A stretch of 64,000 nucleotides of DNA from Parahaliea maris (GTDB taxonomy: Bacteria > Pseudomonadota > Gammaproteobacteria > Pseudomonadales > Halieaceae): assembly GCF_008064665.1 (NCBI RefSeq), contig NZ_VRZA01000004.1, positions 124,001-188,000 on the forward strand. Reading direction: 5' to 3'. The notes beneath the pieces were generated by a model, which worked only from the letters and a program-made list of their open reading frames with translations, made no database searches and was not told the origin of the DNA. A program made the translations under genes and the position numbers. Positions 27,329 through 38,225 of the stretch are shown here, in pieces (the first letter of the stretch is position 1; each line of letters begins with the position of its first letter).

Positions 27329-29156
27329 CTCGCGGTGTCTCTCCCTGCTGTAGACGTTGCCGGCTCTCGTAGCGGAATTTCTCCCGCAGCAGGCCGGAGG
27401 GATCGTCGGGGACCCGTCGCAGCCACTGCTCCAGGGCCTGGTCGCGCTCGGCCTGTTCGGCGCTGACCGGCGCGCTGCTCTGCTCTTGACCCTCGCCGTC
27501 CTGTTGATCCTGAGGCGTGGGGGATGCTTGCTGCTGTTCGTCCTCTTCCTCTTCCTGATTACCGGCCTGGGCATCCGCTTGCGGTTGCTCATCATCCTCG
27601 GAAGCCGGGTCGTCCCGGGGTTGTTGATCCTGCCCGGACTCACTGTCGGTATTTTGCTGGTCGCCTTTTTGTTGGTTCTGCTGCTGGTTTTGCTGCTGGT
27701 CCTGCTGCTGCGAGTCGTTGCTCTGTTGATTCTGGTCCTGCTGGTCCTGCTCGCCATCCTGGTTCTGTTGATTCTGCTGCTGTTGCTCCTGCTGTTCTTT
27801 CAGCTGTTTGACGAGCTCCAGGTTGGCCTGGGCATCTGCCTGTTCCGGCTGCCTGTCGAGGGACTCGGTATAGGCGGCGATCGCCTCGTCCAGCTTGCCC
27901 GCCCGCGCCAGGGCGTTGCCCCGGTTGTACCAGTCATCGGCGCTGTCGCCCTCGGCAAACCGCTGGGCAGCGCCTTCGTAGTTGCCCGCCTCGTAGGCGG
28001 CGGTCCCCGCCCAGGCGGAATTGTCGAACAGCTCGCTGGCTTGCTCAGCGTCGCCCGCCTCTAGCGCGCGCTGGCCCTGCTGGTCCGGCGTCAGCCACCA
28101 GTCATCCCAGCTCTGGGCGCGAGCGGCCTGGGGATTCCCCAGCCACAACAGTGCCAGTAGCCCCAGCAATACGCCGCGACGGAACAGGAACACCGCGACA
28201 GGCAGCAACAGCAGTACCAGCACATAGCCCTGGTCTTCCCAGTGATCCGCGCGGCGCTCCGAATCGCTCAGGCGCTCCCGCCCCGGCAGGGCAGGCGGGT
28301 GGGCCAGGCGTTCGAGATCGCTGTTATCTACCTGCATTGCCATGTAGCGGCCCCGGCTGCGCTCGGCGAGGGTGGCCAGGCTGCCGCTGTCGAGTCCCGG
28401 TACCACGATCGTCCCCTGGGCATCCTTGAGGAAACCACCATCCGGCAGGGGCAGGGGCGCACCGCTGGCCGTACCGACACCCATCACCTCCAGCTCCACC
28501 CCGGCGGCATCCAGCGCCCCGGCGATGTCATTGTGCTGGTCCCGGGCTACACCATCGGTGATCAGCAGAATGCGGCCATCGAGTGCGCCGCCGCTGCGCA
28601 GCAGTTCCAGGGCCAGGCTGACGGCAGAGGCCGCGTCGCTCCCGGGGAGCGGCATCATGTCGGGGTTGAGGGCCGGGAGCAGGTTGGCGATGGTCCCGGT
28701 GTCGTCCGTGAGGGGGGTGACCACGTGGGCGTCGCCGGCAAAAGCCACCAGGGCGGTCTGGCCTTCCTCCCGTTGCTTGAGCAGGTCGAGAATCTTCTGG
28801 CGCGCCCGGTCCAGGCGCGACGGGACCAGGTCGGCCGCTTTCATCGAATAGCTGAGGTCGAGCACGACCACCAGGGCATCCTGCCGTTGCTGCACCGGTT
28901 GCGGGATTTTACGCAGGCTGGGGCCGGCCAGTGCAACACAGGCCAGTAGCCAGGCCAGCAGCAGCCAGGGCAGCAGGTTGCGGCGTTTACCGGTACTGGA
29001 TTCACTCACCAGGTAGGGCAGCAGGGCGGGGTCGATCACCGCGGTCCAGCTCCCCGAGCGTTTGTGGGCAGCCGCCAGGGCCCAGCCCAGCAGCAGGGCC
29101 GGGAGCAGCGCCCACAGCCACTCGGGGCGCATCAGGTGAAGGGCGCCAAGGGTCAT
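27312..29156 (-). CDS. BatB-BatC fusion: VWA domain, TPR and Gln-rich tail
   Basis: A 614-residue inner-membrane protein. Membrane helices lie at about 12-30 and 60-79. A von Willebrand A domain with intact MIDAS (Asp100, Ser102, Ser104 in DLSYSM) spans about 93-290, and further helices lie at about 315-350. A TPR segment (about 365-455, GNALARAGKLDEAIAAY) corresponds to BatC, then a roughly 100-residue Gln/Asn/Asp/Glu-rich low-complexity region. The fusion of BatB and BatC is common in gammaproteobacteria. ATG 29156 overlaps the batA stop by 4 bases (ATGA). Confidence 0.88.
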   Translation of the reverse strand: MTLGALHLMRPEWLWALLPALLLGWALAAAHKRSGSWTAVIDPALLPYLVSESSTGKRRNLLPWLLLAWLLACVALAGPSLRKIPQPVQQRQDALVVVLDLSYSMKAADLVPSRLDRARQKILDLLKQREEGQTALVAFAGDAHVVTPLTDDTGTIANLLPALNPDMMPLPGSDAASAVSLALELLRSGGALDGRILLITDGVARDQHNDIAGALDAAGVELEVMGVGTASGAPLPLPDGGFLKDAQGTIVVPGLDSGSLATLAERSRGRYMAMQVDNSDLERLAHPPALPGRERLSDSERRADHWEDQGYVLVLLLLPVAVFLFRRGVLLGLLALLWLGNPQAARAQSWDDWWLTPDQQGQRALEAGDAEQASELFDNSAWAGTAAYEAGNYEGAAQRFAEGDSADDWYNRGNALARAGKLDEAIAAYTESLDRQPEQADAQANLELVKQLKEQQEQQQQNQQNQDGEQDQQDQNQQSNDSQQQDQQQNQQQNQQKGDQQNTDSESGQDQQPRDDPASEDDEQPQADAQAGNQEEEEDEQQQASPTPQDQQDGEGQEQSSAPVSAEQAERDQALEQWLRRVPDDPSGLLREKFRYESRQRLQQGETPRDEQNW

Positions 29157-30193
29157 GACAGCGCTCTCTCGCTGGCTGGCGTGCGCTGGAACAGGCCCTG
29201 GCGCCGGCAGTGGTTTATTCCCAGCACAAAGCTCAGCAGCAGGGCACCGGCCAGTGGCCAGTAGCCCAGGGACTGCCGCGGGCGGTAGGTCGAAGCATCC
29301 TGCTCTACCGGTTCCAGTTCATCCAGCAGGTGATAGATGCCCACCAGTTCCTCCGGGTCCCGGGCGCGGAAGTAGCGGCCACCGGTCAGGTCAGCAATTT
29401 GCGACAGGCCTTTTTCGTCCAGTTCCGCCGAGGGGTTGATCTGGCGGCTGCCAAAACTGGAGCCAAACAGGCCCGGCATGGTCATCCGGTCGGCGCCGAT
29501 ACCGATGGTGTAGATGCGGATGCCCAGGCCCTGGGCCAGTCGCGCCGCGTCCAGTGGTTGCACCGAGCTGGCGGTGTCCTGGCCATCGGTGAGCAGAACC
29601 AGCACACGGCTCTCGGCGGGACGCTCCTTCAGCCGCTTCACCGCCAGGCCAATGGCATCACCGATGGCGGTCTCCTGGCCGGCAAAGCCGATCTGGGCCT
29701 CCTCGAGGAAATCCTTCACCGTGCCGGTATCGAAGCTCAGGGGCGATTGTACGTAGGCCTTGCTGCCAAACAGAATCAGCCCCAGTCGGTCGCCTTCCCG
29801 GCGGCTGATAAAATCCGCGCCAACGACTTTCACCGCATCGATCCGTCGCAGCTGACGCTGGCCGACCACCATGTCTTCCATCCGCATACTGCCGGAGATG
29901 TCGACAGCGAGCATCAGGTCACGGCCGCTATTGGGTAATTCGATCGGTTCACCGATCCACAGGGGGCGCGCGGCGGCAAGGAGTAGCAGCAGCCACAGCA
30001 GCGACAGGCAAACCAGTGTCGGCCAGTTGCCCCCCTCCCGGGCGCCACCGGTGCTCTCGCTGAGGTCGCGCCAGCTGTCGAAGAACGGCGCCCGCAGGGC
30101 CGCCTGCTGGCTGTTGGCAGCGGGCAGCAGTTGCCGCACCAGCCAGGGCAGTGGCAGCAACAGGAGTATCCAGGGCCATTGCCATTCAATCAT
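29153..30193 (-). CDS. batA: BatA: membrane VWA-domain protein
   Basis: A 346-residue protein. Membrane helices are at about 6-22 and 58-78 plus one at the C-terminus; between them is a VWA domain whose MIDAS is Asp98-x-Ser100-x-Ser102 (AVDISGSM). The metal site suggests adhesion-like ligand binding, regulated by the MoxR ATPase. ATG 30193 overlaps the stop of the DUF4381 gene by 4 bases, showing tight coupling. Bat proteins are linked to oxygen and stress tolerance in some bacteria; the molecular role is not settled. Confidence 0.9.
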   Translation of the reverse strand: MIEWQWPWILLLLPLPWLVRQLLPAANSQQAALRAPFFDSWRDLSESTGGAREGGNWPTLVCLSLLWLLLLLAAARPLWIGEPIELPNSGRDLMLAVDISGSMRMEDMVVGQRQLRRIDAVKVVGADFISRREGDRLGLILFGSKAYVQSPLSFDTGTVKDFLEEAQIGFAGQETAIGDAIGLAVKRLKERPAESRVLVLLTDGQDTASSVQPLDAARLAQGLGIRIYTIGIGADRMTMPGLFGSSFGSRQINPSAELDEKGLSQIADLTGGRYFRARDPEELVGIYHLLDELEPVEQDASTYRPRQSLGYWPLAGALLLSFVLGINHCRRQGLFQRTPASERALS

Positions 30194-30681
30194 GACGCAG
30201 CCTCGTGGTGCGCGATCCAGCGCCGGCTGGCGCGGTACAACTGGTCGCGACTGGCCGGGTCGATACCATCGGGCCGGTACAGTTGCAGGTCAAAAGCGGG
30301 GGTGAAACGGCTGTCGCTGTTCTCCTTGCCGGCCTTCACGCTGGCGTTGAGGAATTCACTCCAGGCCTCGCCGCTCAGTGCCGCCACGGTGTCACCGGGA
30401 AAGCTGCGCAGGGCCACGATTTTGAGCAGGCGGTTGCACTGGCCGCCAAAGCCTGCAGGGTCGTTGGCGGGCCAGCTCGCTTGCAATGCCTCGAGCTGGG
30501 CCAGCGCCTGGCGCCGGTAGCGACGCCGCTGGTGGCGACGCCAGAGCTGCCAGGCCCCGGCGGCGGCCAGCAACAGCACCAGTGCAGCCAGTAGCCACCA
30601 GCCGGGGGCGGGGGGCCACCAGCCCGTTTCCAGGGGTTGGCGCAGGGGTTGCAACCGGGCCAGGGGATCGTCGCCTTGCAC
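30190..30681 (-). CDS. DUF4381 domain-containing membrane protein
   Basis: A 163-residue protein with a short N-terminus (VQGDDPLARLQPL), one membrane helix at about 26-44 (WLLAALVLLLAAAGAWQLW), and a cytoplasmic helical part with RFTPAFDLQLYRP. GTG 30681 is the sensible start, two bases after the stop of the preceding DUF58 gene; the frame is open further upstream only as a shadow. The family is found almost only inside MoxR-Bat operons, as here. Confidence 0.8.
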   Translation of the reverse strand: MQGDDPLARLQPLRQPLETGWWPPAPGWWLLAALVLLLAAAGAWQLWRRHQRRRYRRQALAQLEALQASWPANDPAGFGGQCNRLLKIVALRSFPGDTVAALSGEAWSEFLNASVKAGKENSDSRFTPAFDLQLYRPDGIDPASRDQLYRASRRWIAHHEAAS

Positions 30682-30683
30682 GG

Positions 30684-31625
30684 TCAGTGCCTGCCTTCGC
30701 CATAGTAATGCTGCAACACGGGAAACGGGGGCTCGCCGGTGCTGAAAGAGAGCAGGGGAATGCCCAGCCGTTGCAGGTCTGTCGCCCACTGCTGCGCCTC
30801 GCTGCGGGCGCGTTCCGCAAATTGCTGGCGCAAGCGGCGGTCCGCGGTGCTCAGCTGGGTGCGGCGCTGGCCGTCGGTCACCGTGTAGACTCCCGCCCTG
30901 GGCAGGGCTTCTTCCAGCGGGTCGTGACAGGCCAGGGCGGTGATTTCACAGTGTTGGGCCAGTTGGTAGAGGTGTTCTCCGGCGCGGTCGCGGGCGGCAT
31001 TGTGAAAGTCGCTGATGATATAGATGCTGCTGCCCGGTCGCGCCACCTGGCGCAGGTGAGACAGCATGTCGCTGAAGCTGCTGCCATTACCGGACTCGGG
31101 CAGCGGCAACCGGTGGTTGTAGGCGTTCAACTCGGACAGGATGGCCAGCACATTGCGGCGGCTGCGGCGCGGGCGAATTTCCCGGTGTTCGCTGCCATTG
31201 AACAGCAGTGCTCCCACCCGGTCTCCCTTGTCCAGGGCGCTCCAGGCCAGGACACCGGCAAGGTGGGCCGCCAGTACCGACTTGAAACAGTGGCGGGAGC
31301 CGAAGAACAGGCTGTTGCGCTGGTCCACGGCAATCAGCACGGGGCGCTCCCGCTCCTCGCGAAACAGTTTGGTGTGGGCGCTGCCGGTGCGGGCGGTGAC
31401 GCGCCAGTCGATGCTGCGGATATCGTCGCCCGCCTGGTAGCCGCGCACTTCCTCGAAGTCGATACCGCGGCCGCGGAAGCTGGACTTGTTGGGGCCGGTG
31501 AGCTGGTTGAGGGCGCGCTTGCGCCGCCCGAGGTCCAGTTGGCTGCCCAGCAGCCGCAGGCCGATCAGGCTGGCCAGCTCACAGTAGGCGCCCTGGGGTG
31601 GAAGTTGCGGTGCGTGTTGCGACAT
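30684..31625 (-). CDS. DUF58 domain-containing protein
   Basis: A 313-residue cytoplasmic protein. The DUF58 hallmark is GIDFEEVRGYQAGDDIRSIDWRVTAR (shown in part at residues about 53-80), followed by a VWA-like half (VLIAVDQRNSLFFG) whose MIDAS is degenerate. DUF58 proteins pair with MoxR ATPases and are thought to act as adaptors or substrates. ATG 31625 lies 10 bases after the moxR stop. Confidence 0.88.
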   Translation of the reverse strand: MSQHAPQLPPQGAYCELASLIGLRLLGSQLDLGRRKRALNQLTGPNKSSFRGRGIDFEEVRGYQAGDDIRSIDWRVTARTGSAHTKLFREERERPVLIAVDQRNSLFFGSRHCFKSVLAAHLAGVLAWSALDKGDRVGALLFNGSEHREIRPRRSRRNVLAILSELNAYNHRLPLPESGNGSSFSDMLSHLRQVARPGSSIYIISDFHNAARDRAGEHLYQLAQHCEITALACHDPLEEALPRAGVYTVTDGQRRTQLSTADRRLRQQFAERARSEAQQWATDLQRLGIPLLSFSTGEPPFPVLQHYYGEGRH

Positions 31626-31635
31626 CGGCGGCGGC

Positions 31636-32592
<957 letters not shown>

Positions 32593-32847
32593 GCGTTCTC
32601 CTGTTGTTCTTGCCTGTGGGCGCCTGGTGCACACGGTGATCGGTGCGAGCGCCGGATTCTAGCCAATGCCCCGCTGCAGGCCAAACCCTGCAGCACGGGA
32701 TGTGCCTCAGACTGGCTGCCTGTGCAAAAGTTCCAGTTGAAACTGACTACAGCGAAGGGCAATTGGTCTAGACTATGCCGCAAAAGCCGAGGTCTGGTAA
32801 ACGGACCCACAAAAATTAAGCCGTAAATTGGAGCCCGCAAGAATCCG

Positions 32848-35800
32848 ATGGCCTGGGATGCCCTGAAAAACAGCCTGCTTGAAGAGCTGGCACAGCGAAT
32901 TGATAAACGTGGGGACAAGGACGACCGCCAGTCCCTGCATAACCTGTCAGCGACGTTCATGTCGCGGTTCCCCGCCGAGGACATGCGCGGGCGTACCGTC
33001 GAGAACCTCTACGGTTGCCTGTATGGGCTGTTCCATTTTATGGACCGGTGGGAATCGCCCGCGGCCAAGGTACGGATTTTCAATCCCGAGCTGCAAAGTC
33101 ACGGCTGGGAGAGCAAGTACACCGTGGTGGCGATACTGTGCCGGGACATGCCGTTCTGCACCGCCTCGGTAAGGGGCGAGCTCAACCAGCGCAATATCCG
33201 CATACACACCCTGGCCAGCTGCAACCTGGTCACCCATCGCGACGAGCACGGCGAATTGCAGGCGGTGCCGGAAGACAACGACGACAGCCGCAAGGGACTC
33301 TCACACGAGAGCCTGCTTTATTTCGAGATAGGCCGCCATTCCGATAGCGACGAGATGGACGAACTGCGCAGCGCCCTGGAGGAAATCCTGGCGCAGGTGT
33401 CCCTGGTGGTGGATGACTTCCCGGCCATGCGCGAACGCCTGCAGCAGGTTGTCGAGGTGATTGGGCAAAGTACCTGCATCGAGGAGGAGTATCGCAGTGA
33501 AGCCCGCGCCTTCTGCGAGTGGTTGTGCCGGGATCATATGACCTTCCTCGGCTATGAATACCTCGACGTACGGCGCAGCGGTTCCCAGTTTGAGGTGGAC
33601 GTAGCCAAGGCCGAGAGCCTCGGGCTGCTGCGCCGGCGCAATACCCGCGGCGCCCGTGAACTCGCCACCGATCTCAACGCCATGCCGGCGGAAGAACTGC
33701 AGCGGCGCCAGCTCAGTTTCGCCAAGTCGCGGATCCGCTCGCGTATTCACCGTCTGGCTTACCCGGATTACGTCGAGATCAAGGTCTTTGACGAGACCGG
33801 CGAAGTGATTGGGCAGCACCGTTTCATCGGCCTGTTTACCTCTACCGTCTACACCATGAACCCCGCGCTGATCCCCATCCTGCGGCGCAAGGTCGAGCAG
33901 GTGGTGGAGCTGTCCGGCCTTGAGACCAGCGAACACGATGGCCGCGAGTTGGCCCGGGTACTGGAGCTGTTTCCCCGGGACGAGCTGTTCCAGTCCAGCA
34001 TCCGCGAGCTGTACGACACGGTGATGGCCGTCAACCGCATCCAGGAGCGCCGCCAGACCCGGCTATTCGTGCGCGAGGACGCCCACGGCAAGTTCGTTAA
34101 CTGCCTTGTCTACATGCCGCGGGACCGCTACCACACGGAACAGCGGGTGAAGATGCAAAACATCCTTAGCCGCGCCTTCGGTGCCGAGGAATCCGAGTTC
34201 ACCACCCATTTTTCCGAATCCATTCTGGTGCGCTGTCACTTCGTGCTGCGGGTCGACCCGACCGAGCAACGGCACTACGACGTCAATGAAATCGAGGAGC
34301 AAATTGTGCAAGCCACACTCGCCTGGGAAGATCGCCTGCGCATGCGACTGGTGGAGGAATTCGGCGAGGAGCAGGGCGAAGGCTACGCGCGCAATCTCGG
34401 CGTAGGCTTTCCCCCGGGTTATCGCGATGATTTCGATCCCCGCGTTGCGGTGATGGATGTTCACAACCTGCTGAGCCTGGACAATGGCCGGGAACTGGCC
34501 ATGCGACTGTACCGCCTGCTGGAGGAGGAGGACGACAAGCTGCGTCTGCGCCTCTACCACAAAGGGGAATCGCTGCCACTGTCGGACATCCTGCCCATCC
34601 TTGAAAACCTGGGGCTGCGGGTGGTGTCCGAGCGCCCCTACGGCGTCAAGGCCGCCGATGGTGAACGCTACTGGATCCAGGAATTCAGCCTGATCTACTC
34701 ACTGTCCAATGACATTGACCTGGAGCAGGTGCGCGACGAGTTCGAAGACGCCTTCACCCGCATCTGGTTTGGCGAAGCAGAGAACGACTCTTTCAACCGG
34801 CTGTTGCTGGGAACCCGGCTCAGCTGGCGTGAAATTGCCCTGCTGCGGGCCTATGCCCGCTACCTGCGGCAGTTACAGTTCCCCTACAGTGTCGACTACA
34901 TCGCCGAGACCATGGCCAACCACCTGCCCATTACAGCAGGTTTGGTGGAGCTGTTCCTGACCCGTTTTTCGCCGGTATTCGACGGCGACGAAGACTGGCG
35001 GGCGGAGCGTGAGCAGACCGTGGAGCAGGGGATCGTGGATGCCCTGGAACAGGTGGAGAACCTCGGTGAAGACCGCATCATGCGCCAGTACATCACCGTG
35101 ATCAAAGCCACCCTGAGGACCAACTTCTTCCAGCAGGCGGGCAACGGTGAACTCAAGCCCTACTTCTCCTTCAAGTTCAATCCCCGGGCAATTCCCGATG
35201 TGCCGGCGCCGGTGCCGATGTTCGAGATTTTCGTGTACTCGCCCCGGGTGGAGGGCGTTCACCTGCGCGGCGGCAAGGTGGCCCGCGGTGGCCTGCGCTG
35301 GTCCGACCGGATGGAGGATTTCCGCACCGAGGTGCTCGGCCTGGTGAAAGCCCAGCAGGTCAAGAACGCGGTGATTGTGCCCGTGGGCGCCAAGGGTGGT
35401 TTCGTGGCCAAGAACCTCACCGCCGACATGAGCCGCGACGAGGTGCAGCAGGAGGGCATCGAGTGCTACCAGCTGTTCATTCGCGGTCTCCTGGATATTA
35501 CCGACAACCGCGTCGAGAGTGGTATCCAGCGTCCGTCGCAGGTGGTGTGCAAGGACGAGGAAGACCCCTACCTGGTGGTGGCGGCGGACAAGGGCACCGC
35601 AACGTTCTCCGATATCGCCAACGCCCTGTCCGAGGAATACGGTTTCTGGCTGGGGGACGCCTTCGCCTCCGGCGGCAGCGCCGGGTACGACCACAAGAAA
35701 ATGGGCATTACCGCCCGCGGGGCCTGGGTTTCGGTGCAGCGGCATTTCCGTGAAATCGGTATCGACGTCCAGAGCACCGACTTTACTGCCATTGGTGTTG

Positions 35801-37692
35801 GGGACATGGCGGGGGATGTGTTCGGCAACGGCATGCTGTTGTCGCCCCATATCCGCCTGTTGGCGGCGTTCAACCACATGCATATTTTTGTGGACCCGGA
35901 GCCCGACGCCGCCAGCAGCTTCGCCGAGCGCCAGCGTCTGTTCAATCTTCCGCGTTCCAGCTGGACCGACTACGACGCCAGCCTGATCTCCGCCGGTGGC
36001 GGGATCTTCAGCCGGGCTGCCAAGTCGATCAGCATCTCGCCCCAGATGCAGGCCCGCTTCGATATCAGCGAGAGCCGCCTGACGCCCAATGAGCTTATTT
36101 CCCGGTTGTTGCGGGCCGAGGTAGACCTGCTGTGGAATGGCGGTATCGGGACCTATGTGAAGTCCTCGCTGGAGTCCCACACCGACGTGGGGGACAAATC
36201 CAATGATGCGGTGCGGGTCAATGCCAACCAGTTGCGCTGTCGGGTGGTGGGCGAGGGCGGCAACCTCGGCATGAGCCAGCTGGCCCGGGTGGAGTACTGC
36301 CTGCACGGAGGTCGCTCCAACACCGATTTTATCGACAACGCCGGCGGGGTCGACTGCTCCGACCACGAGGTGAACATCAAGATTCTGCTCAACGCCATTG
36401 TGGCGCGGGGCGACCTCACGGAAAAACACCGCAACGCCATGCTCGAGGACATGACCGAAGCGGTGGCGGAACTGGTGCTGGAGAACAATTACCGGCAGGT
36501 GCAGGCGATCAGCCTTGCGGAATTCCAGGCGGCCGAGCGCAGTGGTGAGTACCAGCGCTTCATCGCCGACCTGGAATCCAGGGGCCGCCTGAATCGGGAG
36601 CTGGAATTCCTGCCCTCGGACGAGGAGCTGACCGAGCGCCGGGTCCAGGGCAAGGGCCTGACCCGGCCGGAACTGGCGATCCTGGTGTCCTACAGCAAGG
36701 CCATGCTGAAAGAGGAGTTGATTGACTCCGATCTCGGCAAGGACCCCCGTCTCGCCAGCCAGGTCAGCACGGCGTTCCCCTCCCAGTTGGTGGCGACCTA
36801 CGGCGAGGAGCTGCAGGCTCACCGCCTGCACCGGGAAATCATGTGTACCCAGATTGCCAACGACATGGTCAATCGCATGGGGCTCAATTTCGTCATGCGC
36901 CAGCGCAAGGCGACCGGTGCCCCGGTGGCGGACATCGCCCGGGCCTATACCACGGTGATGGATGTCTACGACGTGGTTGCCCTGTGGGACGAAATCGAGG
37001 CCCTGGACCACAGTGTCGACGCCCGGGTGCAGATGGAGATGATGCTCAACCTGATCCGGCTGGTGCGCAGGGGAGTGCGCTGGCTGCTGCGCAACCGGCG
37101 CCACAACCTGGCGCCCAGCACCTGTATCGAGGAGTTTGGCGAGGGGGTGACCCAGCTGCGGGAGCTGGTACCCCAACTGTTGCGTGGCCGCCTGAAGGAG
37201 CAGTACACCGCTTTCGAACAGCACTACATCGACGCCGGGGTCAGCGACCTGCTGGCGGGCCGGGTTGCCGGTGCAGTACTGTCCTACACCACCCTGGGCA
37301 TTATCCAGGCCAGCAGCGAGACTGGCTCCTCACTGGAGCGTGTGGCCCAGCTTTACTACTACCTCGGTGACAAGCTGGAACTCGACTGGTTTGGCGGCCA
37401 GATTCTCGCCAGCAAGGTCGACAATGAATGGCAGGCCCTGGCCCGGGATACTTACCTCGAGGACCTGGAATGGCAGCAGCGGACCCTGGCGGCCGGGGCC
37501 CTGCGTCACTGGTGCGAAGATGGCGACCCCGACCAGTGCTTCAAGCAGTGGTCGAAGCAGGAGGCAACCCTGCTGAAACGCTGGCGCGAGATGCTATCGG
37601 AGCTGCACAGCACCAATTCGCCGGACTTTGCCATGTACGCCGTGGCAAACCGGGAGTTGCTGGATCTGGCCCAGAGCAGCCTGCGGAATTGA
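32848..37692 (+). CDS. gdhB: NAD-specific glutamate dehydrogenase (large, 180-kDa class)
   Basis: A 1614-residue enzyme, close to the 1620 of the Pseudomonas GDH-180. It oxidises glutamate to 2-oxoglutarate and ammonia with NAD+. A long N-terminal regulatory region (ACT-like segments, to about 700) precedes the catalytic core, which begins near 811 with GGKVARGGLRWSDR and the lysine motif VPVGAKGGFVAKN, then the Rossmann part with VGDMAGDVFGNGML. A helical C-terminal domain ends it. ATG 32848 follows GGAG at a long spacing. The gene is divergent from moxR across 255 bases in which I find no confident promoter. Confidence 0.95.
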   Translation: MAWDALKNSLLEELAQRIDKRGDKDDRQSLHNLSATFMSRFPAEDMRGRTVENLYGCLYGLFHFMDRWESPAAKVRIFNPELQSHGWESKYTVVAILCRDMPFCTASVRGELNQRNIRIHTLASCNLVTHRDEHGELQAVPEDNDDSRKGLSHESLLYFEIGRHSDSDEMDELRSALEEILAQVSLVVDDFPAMRERLQQVVEVIGQSTCIEEEYRSEARAFCEWLCRDHMTFLGYEYLDVRRSGSQFEVDVAKAESLGLLRRRNTRGARELATDLNAMPAEELQRRQLSFAKSRIRSRIHRLAYPDYVEIKVFDETGEVIGQHRFIGLFTSTVYTMNPALIPILRRKVEQVVELSGLETSEHDGRELARVLELFPRDELFQSSIRELYDTVMAVNRIQERRQTRLFVREDAHGKFVNCLVYMPRDRYHTEQRVKMQNILSRAFGAEESEFTTHFSESILVRCHFVLRVDPTEQRHYDVNEIEEQIVQATLAWEDRLRMRLVEEFGEEQGEGYARNLGVGFPPGYRDDFDPRVAVMDVHNLLSLDNGRELAMRLYRLLEEEDDKLRLRLYHKGESLPLSDILPILENLGLRVVSERPYGVKAADGERYWIQEFSLIYSLSNDIDLEQVRDEFEDAFTRIWFGEAENDSFNRLLLGTRLSWREIALLRAYARYLRQLQFPYSVDYIAETMANHLPITAGLVELFLTRFSPVFDGDEDWRAEREQTVEQGIVDALEQVENLGEDRIMRQYITVIKATLRTNFFQQAGNGELKPYFSFKFNPRAIPDVPAPVPMFEIFVYSPRVEGVHLRGGKVARGGLRWSDRMEDFRTEVLGLVKAQQVKNAVIVPVGAKGGFVAKNLTADMSRDEVQQEGIECYQLFIRGLLDITDNRVESGIQRPSQVVCKDEEDPYLVVAADKGTATFSDIANALSEEYGFWLGDAFASGGSAGYDHKKMGITARGAWVSVQRHFREIGIDVQSTDFTAIGVGDMAGDVFGNGMLLSPHIRLLAAFNHMHIFVDPEPDAASSFAERQRLFNLPRSSWTDYDASLISAGGGIFSRAAKSISISPQMQARFDISESRLTPNELISRLLRAEVDLLWNGGIGTYVKSSLESHTDVGDKSNDAVRVNANQLRCRVVGEGGNLGMSQLARVEYCLHGGRSNTDFIDNAGGVDCSDHEVNIKILLNAIVARGDLTEKHRNAMLEDMTEAVAELVLENNYRQVQAISLAEFQAAERSGEYQRFIADLESRGRLNRELEFLPSDEELTERRVQGKGLTRPELAILVSYSKAMLKEELIDSDLGKDPRLASQVSTAFPSQLVATYGEELQAHRLHREIMCTQIANDMVNRMGLNFVMRQRKATGAPVADIARAYTTVMDVYDVVALWDEIEALDHSVDARVQMEMMLNLIRLVRRGVRWLLRNRRHNLAPSTCIEEFGEGVTQLRELVPQLLRGRLKEQYTAFEQHYIDAGVSDLLAGRVAGAVLSYTTLGIIQASSETGSSLERVAQLYYYLGDKLELDWFGGQILASKVDNEWQALARDTYLEDLEWQQRTLAAGALRHWCEDGDPDQCFKQWSKQEATLLKRWREMLSELHSTNSPDFAMYAVANRELLDLAQSSLRN

Positions 37693-37696
37693 AAGG

Positions 37697-37717
37697 GGCC
37701 GGCGTAGCCCGCCGGCC
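37697..37717. terminator. Hairpin between gdhB and rmf
   Basis: GGCCGGCG (37697-37704) pairs with CGCCGGCC (37710-37717) over a 5-nt loop, 4 bases past the gdhB stop. There is no clear T-run on the plus side; on the minus side CCTTTC follows. Probably shared by the convergent genes. Confidence 0.5.
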
Positions 37718-37750
37718 GGAATGATTTGCGGGTGTTCGAAGCCTCTGTGA

Positions 37751-37954
37751 TTACAGGGCGCGAAGTTTGTGGACGCCGGACACGCCGGTCAGACCGTCCC
37801 ACTGGTCGGCGCGACCTTCGCGCCAGCCGGAAACCCAGTTCTGTCGATGTTCCTCATTGGCGTGGGGGCAGTAGTCGATACTGCGGCCGGAAACACCGGC
37901 CTGATAGCCGCGGTCAAAAGCCCTGGAGTTCATATCGCGCTTCTGTCTTCTCAT
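37751..37954 (-). CDS. rmf: Ribosome modulation factor
   Basis: A 67-residue basic protein that dimerises 70S ribosomes into inactive 100S particles in stationary phase. It has the family pattern MRRQKRD, then RGYQAGVSGRS, CPH and WVSGWREGRAD, and a C-terminal tail about 12 residues longer than the 55-residue E. coli protein. ATG 37954 is preceded by GGAGG at about 10 bases. A longer upstream frame is not conserved. Confidence 0.93.
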   Translation of the reverse strand: MRRQKRDMNSRAFDRGYQAGVSGRSIDYCPHANEEHRQNWVSGWREGRADQWDGLTGVSGVHKLRAL

Positions 37955-38225
37955 AGAGGTTGCCTCCGTCTTGAGCCTGTTTCCACCGCCGAGGCGAGAG
38001 CGACGCACGCGTAACGTGCGGTTGGCGGCAGGAGTGGGCTCCAGATGTCTGTAGCGAGTTGTCGAAGCGGGTAGCTGGACAAAAGCGCCCGGCAATACCC
38101 GGAAGTGGCGCCCGCAGGCGCAACTTCATGAAACCAGAGCAGCCCCGGCAAGTCGACTAATGTTTTGGAACAAGGAAGGGCTGTTTATATAACGGTAACT
38201 TTTTAGAAACATTACCTGTACCTGT
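37955..38225. other. Region upstream of rmf, no gene recognised
   Basis: It contains the rmf promoter region and the 3' side of the LuxR-type gene. An AT-rich patch around 38160-38215 could hold a promoter, but I cannot assign -10/-35 boxes with confidence. No further coding signal. Confidence 0.3.

Noticed and set aside
27329-27757. N-terminal extension of BatD
   Set aside because: It is the out-of-frame shadow of the Gln-rich part of batB/C; a signal peptide begins at 27328.
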